From: Desulfovibrio sp.
GTDB lineage: Bacteria; Desulfobacterota; Desulfovibrionia; Desulfovibrionales; Desulfovibrionaceae
Assembly (NCBI GenBank): GCA_022839785.1
Contig: JALHJW010000001.1
Location: 543,771 to 607,770, forward strand
Direction of reading: 5' to 3'
DNA: 64,000 nucleotides
A program made the translations under genes and the position numbers. The notes below the pieces were generated by a model. That model was not told where the DNA came from, did no database searches, and saw only the letters and a program-made list of their open reading frames with translations. Every line of letters starts with the position of its first letter. Position 1 is the stretch's first letter. Positions 60,596-64,000 of this stretch are shown here, piece by piece.

Positions 60596-61801
60596 GTGCA
60601 GACCGTCTACATATCCCCCCTTCCCGACCGCATCCCGGGCCGCGGCCCCCGCAGGCTGTCGGTCCTGGGCAGCACGGGCTCCATCGGCACCCAGGCCCTC
60701 AGTGTGGTGGAGGAGCATCCCGAACGCTTCGAAATCCTGGCCCTGGCGGGGGGACGCAACGCCGAGCTTCTGGCCCGGCAGGCCGTGCGCCACCGCCCCC
60801 GCCTCTTGGCCGTGCTGGACGCGGACACGGCCGCGGCCGTGCGCGCGCTCCTGCCCGCCGGATACGCGCCCGAGATCGAATACGGTCCCGAAGCCTACGT
60901 CGCCGCGGCCGGACTGCCCGACGCGGACATGGTCGTCTCCAGCATCGTAGGCGCGGCCGGACTGCCGCCCACCTTCGCCGCCGTGGCCGCAGGCAAGATC
61001 GTGGCCCTGGCCAACAAGGAATCCCTGGTCCTGGCCGGACACCTCATCCGCCAGGCCTGCCGCGAGTCCGGGGCGATCCTGCTGCCCGTGGACTCGGAGC
61101 ACAACGCCCTGTTCCAGGCCTGCTGCTTCGAGAAGGCAGATGCCCTGCGCCGCCTCATCCTGACCGCCTCGGGCGGCCCCTTCCGGGGCAAGAGCCGCGC
61201 CTTTCTGGAAAAGGTCACGCCCGCCCAGGCCCTGGCCCATCCCAACTGGAGCATGGGCGCAAAGATTTCCGTGGACTCGGCGACCCTGATGAACAAGGGA
61301 CTGGAGGTCATCGAGGCCTGCCATCTCTATGGCTTGCCCGAGCATCGCGTGGCCACCGTGGTCCACCCGCAGAGCGTGGTCCACTCCCTGGCCGAGTACG
61401 TGGACGGCTCCATGCTCGCCCACCTCGGTCCGCCGGACATGCGCGTGGCCATCGCCTACTGCGTCTGCTTCCCGGAGCGCGTGCCCCTGGCCGTGACCCC
61501 GCTGGACCTCGTCGCCCTGGGCAGCCTGACCTTCGAGGAGCCGGACCTTTCGCTCTTCCCCTGCCTGCGGCTGGCGCGCGAGGCCTTCGCCGCCTCCCAG
61601 AGCCATCCCATCGTACTCAACGCGGCCAACGAGGTCGCCGTGGCCCTCTTCCTCTCGGGCGCGCTGCCCTTCACCGGCATCGCGCGCCTCATTGCCGACT
61701 GCCTGGCCGGACATCCCGGACAGGCGGTCCCGGACCTCGGCACGGTCCTCGAACTCGACCGCGAGGCGCGCACCCGCGCCCGCAAACTCGCCGGAGCCTG
61801 A
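60596..61801 (+). CDS. dxr: 1-deoxy-D-xylulose 5-phosphate reductoisomerase
   Basis: This 401-residue enzyme is the first committed step of the MEP isoprenoid pathway, making the precursors used by uppS upstream. It shows NADPH-binding LGSTGSIGTQ (near 24-33), LLPVDSEHNALFQ and ASGGPFRG. The start is GTG 60596 with GCGAGG 6 nt upstream; no ATG fits. It lies 22 nt after cdsA and 1 nt before rseP. Confidence 0.95.
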   Translation: MQTVYISPLPDRIPGRGPRRLSVLGSTGSIGTQALSVVEEHPERFEILALAGGRNAELLARQAVRHRPRLLAVLDADTAAAVRALLPAGYAPEIEYGPEAYVAAAGLPDADMVVSSIVGAAGLPPTFAAVAAGKIVALANKESLVLAGHLIRQACRESGAILLPVDSEHNALFQACCFEKADALRRLILTASGGPFRGKSRAFLEKVTPAQALAHPNWSMGAKISVDSATLMNKGLEVIEACHLYGLPEHRVATVVHPQSVVHSLAEYVDGSMLAHLGPPDMRVAIAYCVCFPERVPLAVTPLDLVALGSLTFEEPDLSLFPCLRLAREAFAASQSHPIVLNAANEVAVALFLSGALPFTGIARLIADCLAGHPGQAVPDLGTVLELDREARTRARKLAGA

Positions 61802-61802
61802 C

Positions 61803-62900
61803 GTGCGCGACATCCTGGCCGTGGTTTTCGTCCTTGGCGGACTGATATTCTTCCATGAACTGGGGCACTTCGTCCTGGCCCGCATCTTCGGGGTGGGCGT
61901 GCGCGTCTTCTCCCTGGGCTTCGGTCCGCGCATCCTCGGCGTGCGGCGCGGCAACACCGACTACCGCGTCTCCGCCATCCCCCTGGGCGGCTACGTGAGC
62001 ATGGTCGGCGAGCAGCCCGACGACGAGCCGGGGGCCGGGACCGAGTCCGACGACGGCCGCCGCTTCGGCGAGAACGAATACTTCAACAAGAAGCCCGCCT
62101 GGCAGCGCATGTGCATCGTGGCCGCCGGCCCGGGCTTCAACTTCCTGCTCGCCTTCCTGATCTACTGGACGCTCATCGTCTCGGGCGGCAACGAGGCCCT
62201 GCACGTGCAGGTCACCACGGTGCATCCGGACAGCCCCGCGTCCGAGGCCGGACTGCTGACCGGCGACGTGATCACGGCCCTGGACGGCAAGCCCATGTGG
62301 TTCGGCGACGAACTGACCGAGCGCATCAAGGAGCGGCCGGAGGCCCCCCTGCTGCTCACGGTGCAGCGCGAGGAGACGACTTTCACGGCCACTCTGGTCC
62401 CGCGCCTGATGACCCGCACCCTGCCCGACGGGCGCAGCCTGACGAAACCCATGATCGGCGTCAGCTACGGCTTCGTGCCGGTGCAGCGCGAGGTATCGGC
62501 CGGGGAGGCCCCGGCCCTGGCCTGGAAGAAGTTCGTCGCGCTCACGGGGAAGATCATGCGCGGCATCAGGGACATCGTCACAGGCTCGGTCTCGACCAAG
62601 GAGATCGGCGGCCCCATCCTCATCGCCCAGGTGGTGGCCGAGTCGGCCAAGCACGGTTTGGCCACGGTGCTGCAGATGGCGGCCTTCCTCTCGGTCAACC
62701 TCGGGCTCATCAACCTCCTGCCCATTCCGGTCCTGGACGGCGGCCACATCCTCTTCTACGGCGTGGAGAGCGTCACGCGGCGGCCGGTGAGCCACCGGCT
62801 GCAGGCCGTGACCACGCGCATCGGCCTCTTCCTGCTGCTGCTGCTCATGGCCCTGGCGATCTACAATGACATCGTGCGCTCGTTCTTCGGTCCGGCCTGA
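61803..62900 (+). CDS. rseP: RseP-type site-2 membrane metalloprotease
   Basis: This 365-residue intramembrane zinc protease shows HELGH (His18, Glu19, His22) in the first helix, the LDG motif (PIPVLDGGHIL) in the third, and one PDZ domain (about 135-210); E. coli RseP has two. It probably cleaves anti-sigma or signal-peptide remnants. The start is GTG 61803, 1 nt after the dxr stop (TGACGTG). Confidence 0.93.
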   Translation: MRDILAVVFVLGGLIFFHELGHFVLARIFGVGVRVFSLGFGPRILGVRRGNTDYRVSAIPLGGYVSMVGEQPDDEPGAGTESDDGRRFGENEYFNKKPAWQRMCIVAAGPGFNFLLAFLIYWTLIVSGGNEALHVQVTTVHPDSPASEAGLLTGDVITALDGKPMWFGDELTERIKERPEAPLLLTVQREETTFTATLVPRLMTRTLPDGRSLTKPMIGVSYGFVPVQREVSAGEAPALAWKKFVALTGKIMRGIRDIVTGSVSTKEIGGPILIAQVVAESAKHGLATVLQMAAFLSVNLGLINLLPIPVLDGGHILFYGVESVTRRPVSHRLQAVTTRIGLFLLLLLMALAIYNDIVRSFFGPA

Positions 62901-63678
62901 CCTCCTCCTGGCCCTCGGCGCGGCCGAGGACCGCCTGCAACTGGTCGCGGGCAGCGCCCCGGAGGGCGGGGAGCCGGTCATCGAGGCCTGCCAGGAATGG
63001 CGCACCAAAGGCCGCATCCTGGACTGCCTGGCCCCGGCCCTGGAGCGCATGCTCCAGCTCCTCGGAGGCGTGGGGCGTCTGGCCGGGGTTGCCGTGGTGC
63101 GCGGCCCGGGCTCCTTCTCCGGCATCCGCATCGCCCTGGCCACGGCCGCCGGTCTCTCCGCGGCCAGCGGAGTCCCCCTGGCCGGGCTGGACTACCTGCC
63201 CCTGCTGGCCCGCTCCGCGCCGGAGCTGCGGGAGGGCGTCCTGGCCGTGCTGACCCATGCCCGCCGGGGGCTCGTCCATCTGCAGACCTTCGCGCTGCCC
63301 GGACGCGCGGCGCTCGGCCCCCTGCAGGTCGTCTCCGCCACGGCCGCAGCCGGGCTGCTGCGCGCCCTGCCCGGCCCGGTGCATGCCCTGGGCAGCGGAC
63401 TCAGGCGCAATGCCGAGTTCCTGCTCGGGCCGGACTCTCCCCTCCTCCCCCTACCGCCCTCCTCCGACGCCCCCACGGCCGACGCCCTGCTCGCGGCCGC
63501 GGCCGCGGCCGCCTACGCGCCCCGCCCCGTGGAGCCGCTCTACGTCCGCGACGCGGACGCCGAGGAGAATCTGGCCCAGCTCGCGCCCCTGCGCGGGCTC
63601 ACGGCCGCCGAGGGCCGACGCCTCATCGTCGAGGCGCGCGACTCTATCCCCGCCTCCGCCTTTTCCGAAAAAAAATGA
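62866..63678 (+). CDS. tsaB: tRNA threonylcarbamoyladenosine biosynthesis protein TsaB
   Basis: This 270-residue TsaB-family protein partners TsaD for the t6A37 modification. It shows the diagnostic RGPGSFSGIRIALATAAGL. The usual ILAIDTS start reads LLLALGAA, losing the Asp-Thr. The C-terminal part is Ala-rich and variable. The ATG overlaps rseP by 35 nt, so it is coupled. It is the last gene before the flagellin promoter. Confidence 0.88.
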   Translation: MTSCARSSVRPDLLLALGAAEDRLQLVAGSAPEGGEPVIEACQEWRTKGRILDCLAPALERMLQLLGGVGRLAGVAVVRGPGSFSGIRIALATAAGLSAASGVPLAGLDYLPLLARSAPELREGVLAVLTHARRGLVHLQTFALPGRAALGPLQVVSATAAAGLLRALPGPVHALGSGLRRNAEFLLGPDSPLLPLPPSSDAPTADALLAAAAAAAYAPRPVEPLYVRDADAEENLAQLAPLRGLTAAEGRRLIVEARDSIPASAFSEKK

Positions 63679-63686
63679 CCCTCCGC

Positions 63687-63714
63687 TAAAGATTCGCCCC
63701 CGCCTCGCCGATTT
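63687..63714 (+). promoter_or_regulatory. Sigma-28 (FliA) promoter of the flagellin gene
   Basis: TAAAGATT (63687-63694), a 12-nt spacer and GCCGATTT (63707-63714), close to the FliA consensus. It starts 9 nt after tsaB and gives a leader of about 95 nt. Confidence 0.85.
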
Positions 63715-63817
63715 CTGTTGGTGAAGGCAGGACAAGCGGCTGTGCGGACTGAGTTCCCCGGGGAAAGCCGCCTGTCCTTCGGCAAGGATGCCGGCAATCA
63801 TTCAAGGAGGAACGTCA

Positions 63818-64000
63818 ATGTCTCTCGTGATCAACCACAACATGATGGCCATGACCGCGTCGAGGAACCTCTCGACCTCGTACTCCAACCTGGGTACGTC
63901 CGTGGCCCGGCTGTCCTCGGGCCTGCGCATCAACAGCGCGGCCGACGACGCGGCAGGCCTGGCGATCCGCGAACTCATGCGCGCGGACATCGCCTCGCTG
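63818..64000 (+). CDS. fliC: Flagellin (N-terminal part; runs off the window end)
   Basis: The first 61 residues are visible and are diagnostic of flagellin domain D0: MSLVINHNMMAMTASRNLST, then LSSGLRINSAADDAAGLAIRE. It is the filament protein exported through the flagellar basal body. AAGGAGG lies 8 nt upstream of ATG 63818 and a sigma-28 promoter precedes it, so it is a late flagellar gene held off by FlgM. Confidence 0.95.
   Translation, partial: MSLVINHNMMAMTASRNLSTSYSNLGTSVARLSSGLRINSAADDAAGLAIRELMRADIASL

Overview
The window reads as chromosomal DNA of a sulfate-reducing deltaproteobacterium of the Desulfovibrionaceae (Desulfovibrio-like). The evidence is very high GC, a complete four-gene Qrc complex (periplasmic cytochrome c to menaquinone), a CX4C rubredoxin of the type known from Desulfovibrio, a flgM gene and a polar-type flagellin each behind a sigma-28 promoter, and GC-rich intergenic hairpin repeats beginning GCCTCCGGCGGC. 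No phage, transposase, CRISPR array or rRNA is seen, so this is ordinary core chromosome with a few accessory patches.

Layout. 0-6 kb: an archaeal-type phosphoglycerate mutase, then a tight minus-strand five-gene unit (ABC transporter with an abnormal ATPase domain, a degenerate cNMP-fold protein, a secreted protein, an RsbW-like kinase and a STAS protein). 6-10.3 kb: a LytTR response regulator, LytS-type kinase and CstA-family transporter, arranged like the pyruvate/peptide-sensing BtsSR-BtsT systems. 10.3-20.5 kb: envelope sugar genes (epimerase, rmlC, manC, gmhB), the qrcABCD operon and an omptin outer-membrane protease. 20.5-31 kb: two tRNA-Ser genes, der, a ZIP metal transporter, mtnA, a thioredoxin-reductase-like flavoprotein, gatB, a DUF4254 protein, mltA, a DUF89/ARMT1-like protein and NAD kinase. 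31.9-35 kb: a sigma-28 unit with flgM, then a CobW-type GTPase with a WD40 protein. 35-43 kb: a translationally coupled biotin operon (bioF, bioH-like, bioC, bioD, bioA) preceded by lutABC. 43-50 kb: a DUF362 protein, the frameshifted tail of a short-chain dehydrogenase, an HD-GYP protein, hypF, a BON lipoprotein and an EF-G paralogue. 50-54.9 kb: a PilZ protein, a small unknown, plsC, rnj and a fumarylacetoacetase-family protein. 54.9-63.7 kb: the conserved run rpsB-tsf-pyrH-frr-uppS-cdsA-dxr-rseP-tsaB, interrupted between uppS and cdsA by a cysteine hydrolase, a pair of 32-nt direct repeats and a rubredoxin. The window ends inside a flagellin gene.

How it fits together. Qrc feeds electrons from periplasmic hydrogen or formate oxidation, through cytochrome c3, into menaquinone for sulfate reduction. 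LutABC oxidises lactate, the classic electron donor, and the CstA system plausibly handles pyruvate. The flagellar genes share one promoter design (TAAAG, 12-nt spacer after the 8-mer, a GCCGAT-type -10). The least explained parts are the five-gene ABC/partner-switch unit, the CobW/WD40 pair and the repeats around the rubredoxin.
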